Source of the DNA: Acanthopleura granulata
Taxonomy: Eukaryota > Mollusca > Polyplacophora > Chitonida > Chitonidae
Reading direction: 5' to 3'
DNA: 64,000 nucleotides
NCBI GenBank assembly: GCA_016165875.1
Contig: JABBOT010000002.1
Coordinates: forward strand, 16,988,144-17,052,143
Shown here one piece after another: positions 55,431-63,945 of this stretch; positions within the stretch are counted from its first letter, which is position 1; every line of letters begins with the position of its first letter. The notes below the pieces were generated by a model that had not been told where the DNA came from, ran no database searches, and worked only from the letters and a program-made list of their open reading frames with translations. The translations under genes and the position numbers were made by a program.

Positions 55431-55529
55431 TCGTTGGTAGGAGGATTTTGTCAAAAACCTAGTGAGTGCGTAATAACAATAATAGCAAGTTTACTGTTGA
55501 TAATGGGTGGGGGATGGGATTGGACTTTT

Positions 55530-56314
55530 TATTGGGAGCCTCTCCGCCTCTCAGGGAGCGACCAAGCACTGAAGTGGTTATTCCAGCGCCACAAGGTCCA
55601 CTTCCCAGACGCCCCAGTGCCCCTGCTGTACCACCCAAAAGACAGCCGGAAGCAAAACATACAAATCCCTGTCACCGCAGGGAAGAGCTGGTACTCAACG
55701 ACATCGTCGATGTCAGCATGGAGGCAGCCGAGGCGGCCATCCACACTGATGACTGGCGCCTCCGCTAAGCCCTCACAATCCACTCGAGCCAGGGTTTCAC
55801 CATCAAAGACCCCGCAAAAGTCTGGATCATCGATGACTATCTCCAATGGTCAAATCTTGCCTTCCTTGCAGTATCAAGAGTGGAGTGCCTTAGACAGCTC
55901 GAAAGGGGTGGGCTGACCCCCGGAGGAGGGTTCCGACGGAAGGCAACTCACCGAGAAGCATGCTGCTCGGGAGTTCCACAATACCATCCCGAGGAAGTTG
56001 GTAGCCCATAAGCGTCATGGCCAGGCCGTGGGGTTCCGGTTTAACCTCAAGGTCGATCATATCCTGCATCTCAAGGAGTTTGTGCCGCGTGCAATATTGA
56101 GCTTCTATGTACTTAGCAACTAAAGGATACCAAGCAGTTCAGTGTGGACCGGTTGGACAACTCCAGGGGCCACAGTAATGATAACATCAGGTTGAGTGCA
56201 ACCGAAAAAGGAATACGCAGTTCACAACGCCTGATGGCCTATCAGGCGGAAGCTGATTGTCAGGTGGCACACGAGAAGTTCCTCGGGTACAAACCCCCGC
56301 TGCGGACCATCTAG
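55530..56314 (+). pseudogene. SF1 (Pif1-like) helicase C-terminus joined to HNH nuclease domain
   Basis: The first part, in a frame ending at 55768, is proline- and arginine-rich and then reads NDIVDVSMEAAEAA. In another frame from about 55760, TIHSSQG followed about 30 residues later by FLAVSRV fits the C-terminal motifs of superfamily 1 helicases such as Pif1 (known pattern: H-SQG and ALSRV). After a shift near 55915 comes LKVDHILHLKEF. After a further shift near 56130 comes FSVDRLDNSRGHSNDNIRL, the usual core of an HNH nuclease, ending at a TAG (56312-56314). The helicase ATP-binding motifs are absent, so the 5' part is lost. The zinc-binding cysteines often seen after the HNH core are not visible. 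Its end overlaps the end of the integrase gene on the other strand. Whether both domains were one protein cannot be decided in this broken copy. Confidence 0.55.
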
Positions 56315-57136
56315 CATATAGTACAACACAGGCTCGTCAGGTTTAGTCACCGAGCGTCCGAGCCGATACACATCTAGACACCACCATGGATCATTCGCTC
56401 GACGGCAGTCAACCTCCAGCTCTCCGGGCTGGCACAGATAGCGAACGCCAACCCCAGAAGTGAGCTTTTACTCATAAAGGCCAACAGGCCAACAGGCCTT
56501 TGCGCCATCGTTTTTGTCTTGATGGCCTCAGAAGGCCCCTTGCATGTGAGTCGGGTCACTTCTCCGTTCAAAGTCGCCACGACTGCAGGTAACCACATCA
56601 CCCACTCAGAAGAACGCCCAGAAGGGAGCCGCATCCCTTGGGCGTACTGTTGCCCGAACAGTCGCTCTGCCAGGGTCCGACACGCCCACGCCTGACAGAG
56701 ACCACATGCTTTGCGAGCAGCTGGTTCACTGCACCAATGAACTCACGCCCAGGGTAGACTTGCAGAAGTTTAGGCCACCTAAGAGGACCCCGGTTATAGA
56801 CCCAGGGCATCTGCAACCTCTTTAGATTCTTTTGTGCTAAAAGTTTCGGCTGCTTTGAATCGGCTGGCGACATCGACCACTGTGAGGGCATACTTGTAGG
56901 TGTGCTTGCCCACCTTGTCGTGTGGTAGAGCAGGTCAGCTTGATGGACCTCACTTGGTGCAGCAACATCAAATTTTGGCCGTGGAATATGCAATATGGAA
57001 TTTTCAATCAATCGCGAGCTGTGCTTTCAGAGGCCTTCGTAGCAGAAGCTAGCTTCTTGATTGCGGCAATGCCTCTCCAGTAGCCATTGGGGCTATAATA
57101 TATCTTCGATAGACGAACAGACAACTGGTCGGCCAT
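56222..57136 (-). pseudogene. DDE integrase of the Polinton type, inactivated
   Basis: Integrases of this type insert the element's DNA into the chromosome. The ATG at 57136 opens an N-terminal helical domain (IYYSPNGYWRGIAAIKKLAS), which meets a stop at about 57010. The core follows in shifting frames: HQADLLY with the first catalytic Asp (codon 56936-56934), YKYALTVVDVASRF, then LLQVYPGREF. In related enzymes an Asp stands where this copy has Tyr (codon 56756-56754), 60 residues after the first Asp. The sequence then jumps from RRGRV to RTLAERLFG, so the stretch that should carry the catalytic Glu is missing. The C-terminal SH3/chromo-like part (VLYYMLDGPQRGFVPEEL) is still readable, to a stop at 56222. 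Without two of three catalytic residues it cannot work. Confidence 0.8.
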
Positions 57137-57251
57137 GGTAGTAGGCACCATAAGCAAGGTATTCCAGTAGTCTGATAGGTCTCCAACAGGCTCAGGTAGC
57201 TGCACTGTCGTCGCCCGGAGGCTGGTCGGGCCCTCCAGTCACACCTTACCG

Positions 57252-57276
57252 CGAAAAGCAGGACTTTTCGTCCTGC
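57252..57276. other. Two overlapping, mutually exclusive hairpins
   Basis: CGAAAAG (57252-57258) can pair with CTTTTCG (57264-57270), and GCAGGAC (57258-57264) can pair with GTCCTGC (57270-57276). Both stems are perfect over 7 bp and share bases, so only one can form at a time. The site lies between the integrase and the next small gene. It could be a transcript-end or processing signal; this is an inference. Confidence 0.4.
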
Positions 57277-57561
57277 GGCCAGAGTTCAAGCGATTGGTGT
57301 GCGCTATCCATCAGTACCGTGGCAGAGGACCAGGAATCTTGTGGCGGCGAGCACAATGGCCGACCTCTACCATTGCGGAGAATAGCTCTTCGGGCAAACC
57401 CGTCATGTGTGATATATATATTCAAGCGGTATATACAAATGGTATGGAAAAATAACTCGAGCCTCACTACTCATGTCGTGCCTGCCATTAGCTCTTACGA
57501 GAGTCCAGCACAGTCTTTTCGGATTACTGGGTGAGTTTGTAGGCGAAAAGCCGAGTCACAC

Positions 57562-57921
57562 CTATCCCGAGGAGGATGAATTCGATCTGGCATTCTTTTT
57601 GCCCCTCCGATGGTGTATTGAAATCGCTTAGGACAGGTTCGGGCTCTGTCTTTTCCCCGTGACCTGGGCATACTCGCGCATCGCGGAGTCGACATGGCGA
57701 AATGTGCCCTCTGCGTGCCCCTGTCGACGAAGTTAGTCATTAATCCAGTGCAGACGCTTTTCCCCTTTCTGAGACCACGCCGCCTGCGCCGCCTGGAGCT
57801 GTTCAATAGCTTTATCATGGCGTTTACTGTCCGCATCGACCGTTGAGCTTCGAAGAGCTCAGAGGAGAAAGTTACTGCCTGAGAAATCAAGTGCATTTAC
57901 GAGAGCGCCCCCAACCATCAT
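57562..57921 (-). pseudogene. Small element protein, hydrophobic start and helical middle
   Basis: The ATG at 57921 lies 17 bp after the stop of the 78-residue gene, typical of the tight packing here. It reads MMVGGALVNALDFSG, a hydrophobic start, then a stop after NFLL. In the same frame the text continues with DSKRHDKAIEQLQAAQAAW, an amphipathic helix or coiled coil, and ends at a TAG (57562-57564) after two further stops. I do not recognise a domain. Size (about 120 residues) and position suggest a minor virion or membrane-associated protein of the element, but nothing in the sequence proves this. Confidence 0.5.
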
Positions 57922-57938
57922 TGCAATTGAGGCTATTT

Positions 57939-58175
57939 CTACTTCATAATATCTGCTGGAATGATACCCTGTTTAATTAGTATGTCCTTGGTCGCCATCG
58001 CGAGGGCCACGTCCACCATCCCGATATCACCGGCGGTGAAGTCTAGCTTGGGGGGGGGGGCACTGTCAATGGTCATCTTACCCAATCTGAAGCATCCCAT
58101 AGCTATGTCAGGGACGACTGCGCTGTGATACAGCGCGTATACAAGCATCTTACCGTCGGTAGCTGGAGTTGTCAT
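57939..58175 (-). CDS. 78-residue element protein, frame still open
   Basis: Complete frame from ATG (58175) to TAG (57939), between the membrane-protein remnant (36 bp upstream) and the next small gene (17 bp downstream). It starts MTTPATDGKMLVYALYHSAV, has a short PPP turn and a DFTAGDIGMVDVALAMATKD stretch that could form a helix. There is no signal peptide or clear membrane segment. It is the only gene of the element without a stop or frameshift, although an 11-base C run encodes the prolines and is prone to slippage. Function unknown; the position among structural genes suggests a small virion component. Survival of so short a frame can also be chance. Confidence 0.55.
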   Translation of the reverse strand: MTTPATDGKMLVYALYHSAVVPDIAMGCFRLGKMTIDSAPPPKLDFTAGDIGMVDVALAMATKDILIKQGIIPADIMK

Positions 58176-58211
58176 GTTGTTATTCCTTATGGAGAGGATC
58201 GTTGGGAATCT

Positions 58212-58892
58212 TCAATTGCTGAGCAGTGGGGGCTCAGAGGTGGCTTGTGCTGCTTTCTGTAGTTGCCCTGCAACAGGAAGAGGCAGCGGCTGCTGGTGAT
58301 AAGTACACATATAATATACACCAACAAGGCCACCTACCCCAATGATATATGGGGTTCAGTTGGACTGTTTGCAACATCAGGAGCCTCTGAAACAGGCTCT
58401 CTCCGTTCTCGGGCCTCCTGCTATCCTGCTGTAGCAGCACTATGGTATTTTGATTCCTTGGCTGCCCGAAGCTTTTCAAGCAGTCCTTCCTGTTTGACTT
58501 TTCTGGCAGCGGCCCCTCCACGCCCGGCCGCCATCTTCTTCGGTTTTTCATATTCTTATGATCTGTCACTCCTTCGGTCGTTTTGCTTGGTGCTCCGAAG
58601 GAAGAGTCGGGTTCTCCGCCATGGTTCATTGTTCGAGTGCAGTGCCTGGCTGTGGTAAGAGCAGTGGTTACGTCCAACGAGTCAATTTGGTTCACGGTCC
58701 ATGCCTTCGCAAGATACTGTTTGACCTGGCTACCAGCGCACCGAGCCTTTCACGGTGTAGAGGCGCGAGATTGGCAGCGCGCACTTCTCCCTGTTCCTCC
58801 AATGGCTCCTTCTCTTTCTTTTGTCCAGCCAACGATGCAGCCGCAGTGTTTTCGTCCATCAATTCGTCGATTAATTCGTCCAGTTCGTCCAT
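58212..58892 (-). pseudogene. Element membrane protein with acidic head and basic middle
   Basis: The ATG at 58892 opens MDELDELIDELMDEN, an acidic amphipathic start, followed by QKKEKEPLEEQGE. After frame changes near 58690 and 58560 comes a basic stretch, KPKKMAAGRGGAAARKVKQE, then LLEKLRAAKE. After another stop and shift there is a hydrophobic segment, IIGVGGLVGVYY, and a tail rich in Pro, Gln and Ala that ends at a TGA (58212-58214). The layout (charged soluble part, single membrane helix near the C-terminus) suggests a tail-anchored protein of the element. I recognise no named family. Confidence 0.5.
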
Positions 58893-59049
58893 ATTTGCCC
58901 CATTGAGTAGCTTGAGTCACAGACCGCACGTAACGCCCGATATGTACCACTATCATCCTAGCTCTAAGCCCATGCGTTTACACTAAAGGTGTTTATTTGC
59001 TGGGAAAATAGCAACAGCGAGCTGCTTTTAAGCAACAGTGTTTCGCAAA

Positions 59050-59500
59050 TTATAGCAAGTGGTATGCAGGTGGTTGATCAGTCTTAAACAGAAGCTTGTC
59101 TTGCTTGTTTGGGCCAGCTGCTGTCGTACTCTGGCCCGCTCTTTCGGAGGGATAACATCATTTTCTCCGAGGGATATCATTCTATCGGAGTCATTCTTTA
59201 AACGAGTCACTGTCTTTGCAGTGGAAGATGGCGACACAGCGCGTCTGCTCGCGTAGATCCTTCAGGGCCGAGTTATATATCTGGGTGAGCACCAGACGCT
59301 TTGCTGAGCGTGCCGGGTGGAGAAGGCCAGCTCAAAGAGCTTGTCTTTCTTCTTGGTCATCGATTTTGTGGCCGAGCAATCGTCAGTGATGGTAGAGGGC
59401 ACGGAGGTAGTCATGGAGCCTTTCGCCCGGGGGCACTCTTGATACATCCGATTGTACAGTATCGTGGGGCACAGAACAACAATGTGTTGACACAAGCCGT
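59050..59500 (-). pseudogene. Packaging ATPase-like protein, N-terminus lost
   Basis: ATPases of the FtsK-HerA/A32 group pump viral DNA into the capsid. Here TITDDCSATKSM fits a Walker B region, and HAQQSVW, followed in the next frame by VLTQIYNSALKDLREQ, fits the sensor region typical of this group. CVAIFHCKDSDSFKE follows; then, after a stop and frame change, PPKERARVRQQLAQTSK, with an end at 59050-59052. No Walker A (GxxGxGKS/T) is found between this gene and the capsid-like gene that ends at 59595, so about the first third is missing. Standing directly after the capsid gene is the usual order in Polinton-type elements. Confidence 0.6.
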
Positions 59501-59594
59501 GATAGGGACCCCCGGGAGGTTGATAGTGAAAAGGCTCCCCGTCATTCTGCAGATAATCGCCGAGTAGGGGCCCCTGGGCCAGAGGCCCTCAGCA

Positions 59595-60449
59595 TTAGTA
59601 CAGCGCTGTGACGAATCGGCCATCCCCGATGATGAGCTGGGCGTCCATGAGATGCTCAAAGCCTCCGCGGTCTCCGATGTTTTCGTGATCTGAATGGTCA
59701 CCCCCTCACTGGCGTTCTCGACGCGCCGCCCGTTGCTGTGTAGCTGGTCGTCGTCCTTGAAGCGGAGGTCCAGCCACAGGGCGTACATGGTGGTTAAGAA
59801 GTCGGCAAGGGACACGTCTGCCAGCGCTAGGTCTTTTGCCACCATGGCCATCTCGTGATGGCGTTTGCAGCCCGCTGGGGGTTATCGAAAGCTCCGATCT
59901 TCAGTTGGAATGCCGCTCTTGGGGTTTCGAACAGCATCAAGATGCCGTTCATACAGCGGACGGGCACGTTGAGGTCGATGCTTCCAAGGTATCGCTCTTG
60001 TCACAGCTGATTTTGCGGTGCCGGAACACCCGGTCGTACAGTGAGGCCAGGCGACCGGCGTACTGGTTACGGATCATCCTGGCGAGCTCGGGGTGAAGTT
60101 CTCGATGGTGTAGCTGGCATCGGCGTCCCCTGTGGCAAGTATGGCGCGGCTGTAATCGTTGAAGGTTAGCTCGTATTCCAGCCTGTCCCCTAGGGCTGCC
60201 TGGTAGAATGGCATATGACTCTCCAGCAACTCGAAGTTGAGGGGAATGTAGTCGTTTGCCATAGACCTCTTCAATGGCTCGGTCTTTGGGCACATCCTCG
60301 TCTTTATTCTCAGCCCCGACCCGGACTAGGGTGACAATCTTGCTGCGGCTTGTGTCGATGCTATGGTACTGGGCATTCTCTCTGCCCTGGGGCGTCTTCC
60401 ACAGGTCGACATAACTGTAATAAACATCGCTGTCATCGATCGATATCAC
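59595..60449 (-). pseudogene. Major-capsid-like protein
   Basis: At least four frames must be followed. Landmarks: SDVYYSYVDLWKTPQGREN near 60430, NAQYHSIDTSRSKIVTLVRV, FELLESHMPFYQ near 60230, and FNDYSRAILATGDADASYTI near 60150. Then PELARMIRNQYAGRL near 60080, LNVPVRCMNGILMLFE near 59950, and a jump to AKDLALADVSLADFL near 59830. It ends with MDAQLIIGDGRFVTALY before a TAA (59595-59597). The run of beta-rich and aromatic segments and its place before the ATPase suggest the double-jelly-roll capsid protein, but the fold is inferred, not shown. The readable start at 60449 is not an ATG and has a stop just upstream, so the true N-terminus is lost. A deletion near 59880 shortens the middle. 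Confidence 0.5.
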
Positions 60450-60810
60450 CTCATCACCGTGGTTCTATTTATCACAGCACGGCCTGACGTCAGTCGAGGG
60501 CAGGGAGATTGTGAAAGCAAGTCTTGCGGTCCCAGGGACAATGACGTCATGGGCGCCGAGGTTTGGGAACCGAAGAAGAAGCTATTGGCTCTGATCTGTC
60601 GTACTCAGGTAATTTGTGCTGACGACCGACTCCCGCACGCCTTTAACCCCAACGGTTCACAGAGCTTGCGGTGCGAATTGAGCTTGTGACCGTATTGACT
60701 CATGTTCACTAAACAACGAATTGTTCCTGTAGATATTATGAACTAATGCAAGAGTATATCATTTCTGGGCATTCTCTCTCTTCCGGGATGAACTTGGGTT
60801 TTTCAATACA
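60450..60810. other. Spacer between two divergent element genes
   Basis: About 360 bp between the minus-strand capsid-like gene and the plus-strand gene at 60811. Two TGACGTCA-like cores (about 60486 and 60541) occur here, which could be chance. A divergent promoter is expected in such a place, but I see no clear TATA box. Part of it may be decayed N-terminal capsid code. Confidence 0.35.
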
Positions 60811-61938
60811 ATGGCGGACTTTAGGATGGACCCTGTAGATAATCTTGATGTTAATGAGCCAGATGAGTGGACGGCAAGAGACCTCGTTCTCTTCTGGAGT
60901 GGAGCAGCCCAGCCAGAGAGAGGGAAACACACAATCACTTGATCGTGAGCTCACACGGACAGCCGTAGATGACTATTATAAGGACATTGAGGAACAATAC
61001 GGGGTGACCCTCGCTGCGAAGAGACATTATTCTGATTTCGAGCAGGTCGATAAGCCACCACACCTTGTGGCTTATCCCAACTTTGACATTATCAACAAAA
61101 GCACAGGCAAGCCACTCGCGCTATCCACACTAGAGAAGCGCTTTGGGGTGGGTTTCATCCGTGATGAACTTGGGTTTGATGACCGGAAGCGGGGAAAAGC
61201 TGCCACCAAAAGTCGTGACAGCTCTTCAGAAAGATAAGGATGACCTAGGTGAAGCCGAGGCTACAGAGAATGTGGAAAAAGCGGTGCAGGAAACATCTGT
61301 AGCGGTGGCAACCATCGGTATGGTAATGCAGACGGTCAGAGGGGAGCTCACAAACAACGTTGCTAAACTGACTGCACTGAACGAGTACATTGCTTTGGGG
61401 AAAAAACTTGATGATGCCATTGATGAGTTCTTCAGACGCCGCATTGCAGAACGATTACGAGACCTTCGAGATGAAACAGTGGCCCGCCTCGAGGCCGCCT
61501 CTGTGACCCGTGTAGCTCTGCGCTCGCAAATCAATCGGATCATGAAAACGATCAGCCGCGTTCTTCATGAGGACAGAACTCTTGCCGAACGCCTTCGGAC
61601 TTGGTTCCGCGAACAGGTGGTCACCATAGCCAACATCCTAACTGCGTTGGGTTTTATCGCATCGACCCTTGTGCTCTGCAGCGCCAGCCCCTCCAACTCC
61701 ACCTTTTGAGGCAAACGACAAGAGCGGTTTGAAGGAGTGGGTAAAAAAGCACCTGCGGGCCTTCTAGCTAATCTTGCCGGTAAAGTCACTGCGGCTGTCC
61801 CAGGTATTGTAGAGAGCATCGTCTCTTGGGCTGGGCGCTTTAGGTAAGGCCGTGAACTGGATTGCCGAGAGTACTTGGACCCTGGTTGTCGCTACAGGTA
61901 GAATTATTGACGCGGAAGTTCGGGCACATCTATCGTGA
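60811..61938 (+). pseudogene. Unknown helical element protein with membrane segment
   Basis: The ATG at 60811 gives MADFRMDPVDNLDVNEPDEW, an acidic start. A shift near 60910 leads to LTRTAVDDYYKDIEEQYGV and VAYPNFDIINKSTGKPLALS. Another near 61190 leads to a long charged helical part (ALQKDKDDLGEAEATENVEK to RDLRDETVARLEAAS). Near 61620 lies a hydrophobic segment, VVTIANILTALGFIASTLVL, then a PAPPTPPFE linker. Next comes VKKHLRAF, and two more shifts lead to VPGIVESIVSWAGRF and WIAESTWTLVVATG, ending at a TGA (61936-61938). About 375 residues when counted along the strand. Coiled coil plus membrane segments suggests a virion membrane or entry-associated protein; no named family recognised. 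Confidence 0.5.
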
Positions 61939-63223
61939 CCAGATTAGTGCAAGTCCGAGGGCGACGCTAAGTATTACTGACGCCACCTTTTCTGCACCGT
62001 ACTCTCTCGGTCACCTCGGTGAAACTGGAGCCGGCGCTGTTGGCACGGGTCTTAGTACCACTGGTGTCGGCGCTGCTGGCAGGGGTCTCGGTGCTACTGG
62101 AGCCGACACGGGTACTGCAGCTGGCTGCGGCTTAACGATGCTTGTCTCCCCAGTCTTGGCAGCTGCCTGCGCATGAACTGCCGAAGACAAGTTTACATCT
62201 CGGTCGATCCAGTATTTCTGGTCTTTTGTTGTGACGTGCCACTGATTTTCCCGATTCGCAGGTCCATATTACTTGGCGCCATGTACAGACCGACGCCAAA
62301 CGCATAATCCACCTTGGAGCGGGCGTACCTCAGGACGTTCTGATATCGCTCTATGGCTGAGGGAAGGTCAACAGGTCTTGCTATGGGGTCTTCGACAATA
62401 GCTACGAACTGCTTCTGCCCGTCAAAAGCCGTGTCTTCCTTGCCTAAGGTGCTGCTGCGGTTCTGTGCCTTTGCTGCGAGGAGCGGCCAAACATAAGTCC
62501 AAATGGTGTCGTTCACACGTTCCACGCCTAACTTGGTAAACCCTTCAGATTTGTCGAGGACGAACGTGGCCCAGGCTTGATTTGCCTTGCCAAATCGATG
62601 TGAAACTTGTCCGATGTCCGCTGGAATGACATACGGCTAGGACCTTAGTCGTACTGCGATTTCACGTGTCCTGTCCTCGTGACATAATAAGTCACGCCTA
62701 ACCCGTCATTTCCACTTCTTTTCTGCCGCCAGTCTGTGTCTGCGGAGACCGGAAACTCGGTGGAAATCCGCTCGTATGCCCTCCGGTCATAGGGATTTTT
62801 GATCGGACTCCATGCATCGTCTTGTGGGAGTGGTGCCTTAATCTCTTCCAAAATACGGCGCACTTGATAATACACGTGGAAGTGGAATAGAGAGTTGCTT
62901 AGTGTAGTGTCGGCTATTAGGTGATTTTCCTTTGACATGTCACAACCGGTCGTGGAGCACCATACAGCGAAATTGAGCTGGTTCTGCCACGGCGCCATCA
63001 GTTGCGTGTGCCATTTCTCAACCAATGTGTCGCTGTTGATTTTCGGTAAGAGGTAGTGTTCAAGCACCTTTTGGAAAGTTGCCTCGAAAGCAACTCGCGC
63101 ATTGTTCAAGCTGGGATCTATCACCACGATTTCACTCGGCTCCTCTGTCTCTTTACTCGAATATACCCCACCGACATGGTAATGGGTTACCTTCCTATTG
63201 AACGAAAACGCCTTATAAAACAT
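61930..63223 (-). pseudogene. Unknown element protein with Pro/Ala/Val spacer and C-terminal anchor
   Basis: The frame from 63223 contains VTHYHVGGVYSSKE and FEATFQKVLEHYLLPKINSD. It also has FAVWCSTTGCDMSKENHLIA and continues to a stop at 62645. It goes on as MSFQRTSDKFHIDLARQIK, shifts to AWATFVLDKSEGFTKLGVER, then VDLPSAIERYQNVLRYARSK and YAFGVGLYMAPSNMDLRIGK. After a shift near 62240 comes a spacer of repeated Pro, Ala and Val (about 62170-62010), then a last hydrophobic segment, VASVILSVALGLALIW, and a TAG (61930-61932). About 430 residues. The layout is that of a large soluble head on a flexible stalk with a membrane anchor. The gene ends tail to tail with the plus-strand gene before it, overlapping by 9 bp. 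The ATG at 63223 is very close to the divergent gene, so the real start may be further in. Confidence 0.5.
63214..63220 (+). promoter_or_regulatory. TATA box of the last plus-strand gene
   Basis: TATAAAA lies 31 bp before the ATG at 63245, a good distance for a core promoter with a very short leader. It falls inside the apparent first codons of the minus-strand gene, which makes that gene's 63223 start doubtful. Confidence 0.4.
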
Positions 63224-63244
63224 CTCTTACGAAAGAAGAATAAT

Positions 63245-63945
63245 ATGTTTGTTACACTTTTCGATGTTCAACATGGACGTAGTGTCCTCCTTCCAGCATG
63301 TCTGGACAATCAAGAAGACCAATACGAGGTTGCCCTACTGGATATGACCTTGTACCCTCTCTTGACGAATATTGGCGCCGAAGTACGTTTCAAGTTGAAC
63401 GACAAGTCGATAGTCGTGCCACACGGCTATTACACCGTCTGTACCTTTGAAGAAGTGTTCCGACCTTTGGGTGCTAAACTGCAACTGAATTAAACTACTG
63501 GTCGTGTGCGGCTGGGACTCAAAAAGAATGATGTTATCAGTCAGCTTGATCTAACGGATATCCTGGGATTCTCAAACGCAAGAGAACCCATGAGCGGAAT
63601 AATTGAAGGGGGCAAAGTACCCAAAACTGACGCCTCGCAAAGAAACATTTGTCCACCTAGACGAGGTGAGCGCGCCCGAAAACATCGTCGTAGTGTCTAC
63701 CAGTATTTGCAAGGGGCTCTACTCTTCTGAGGGCAGTCCCGATGTCCCACGAAGGCATGAACTCCGGAAGGACGGTGGCATTTCCCAATCCACAGTACAA
63801 AAGACTGTCGGCTGGCCTCCTGTCGCAGGTTACTGTAAAGCTGTTAAACAATCTTGATCAACCTGTAGATACGACGTGCTTAGGAGTAACTTTACACATC
63901 CGCCGACGTAGCCTTATCGGATCTGGCAGATGTCGATGGTTTTGA
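63245..63945 (+). pseudogene. Penton-like minor capsid protein (tentative)
   Basis: The ATG at 63245 opens MFVTLFDVQHGRSVLLPACL, followed by LYPLLTNIGAEVRFKLNDK and VPHGYYTVCTFEEVF. There is an in-frame TAA at 63491-63493, after which the same frame continues (RVRLGLKKNDVISQLDLTDI). A shift near 63600 leads to TFVHLDEVSAPENIVVVSTS. A later one leads to FPNPQYKRLSAGLLSQVTVK and VDTTCLGVTLHI, with a stop at 63943-63945. The run of short beta-type segments, the size (about 230 residues) and the place opposite the capsid genes suggest the single-jelly-roll penton protein of these elements. This is an inference from context. Confidence 0.4.

Noticed and set aside
58263..58986. Long plus-strand frames of 107-142 residues
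   Set aside because: They are antisense to the element's minus-strand membrane protein, whose acidic start, basic middle and hydrophobic segment make better sense.
61862..62176. Gly/Ala/Thr-rich plus-strand frame
   Set aside because: It is the antisense reading of the Pro/Ala/Val spacer of the minus-strand gene.
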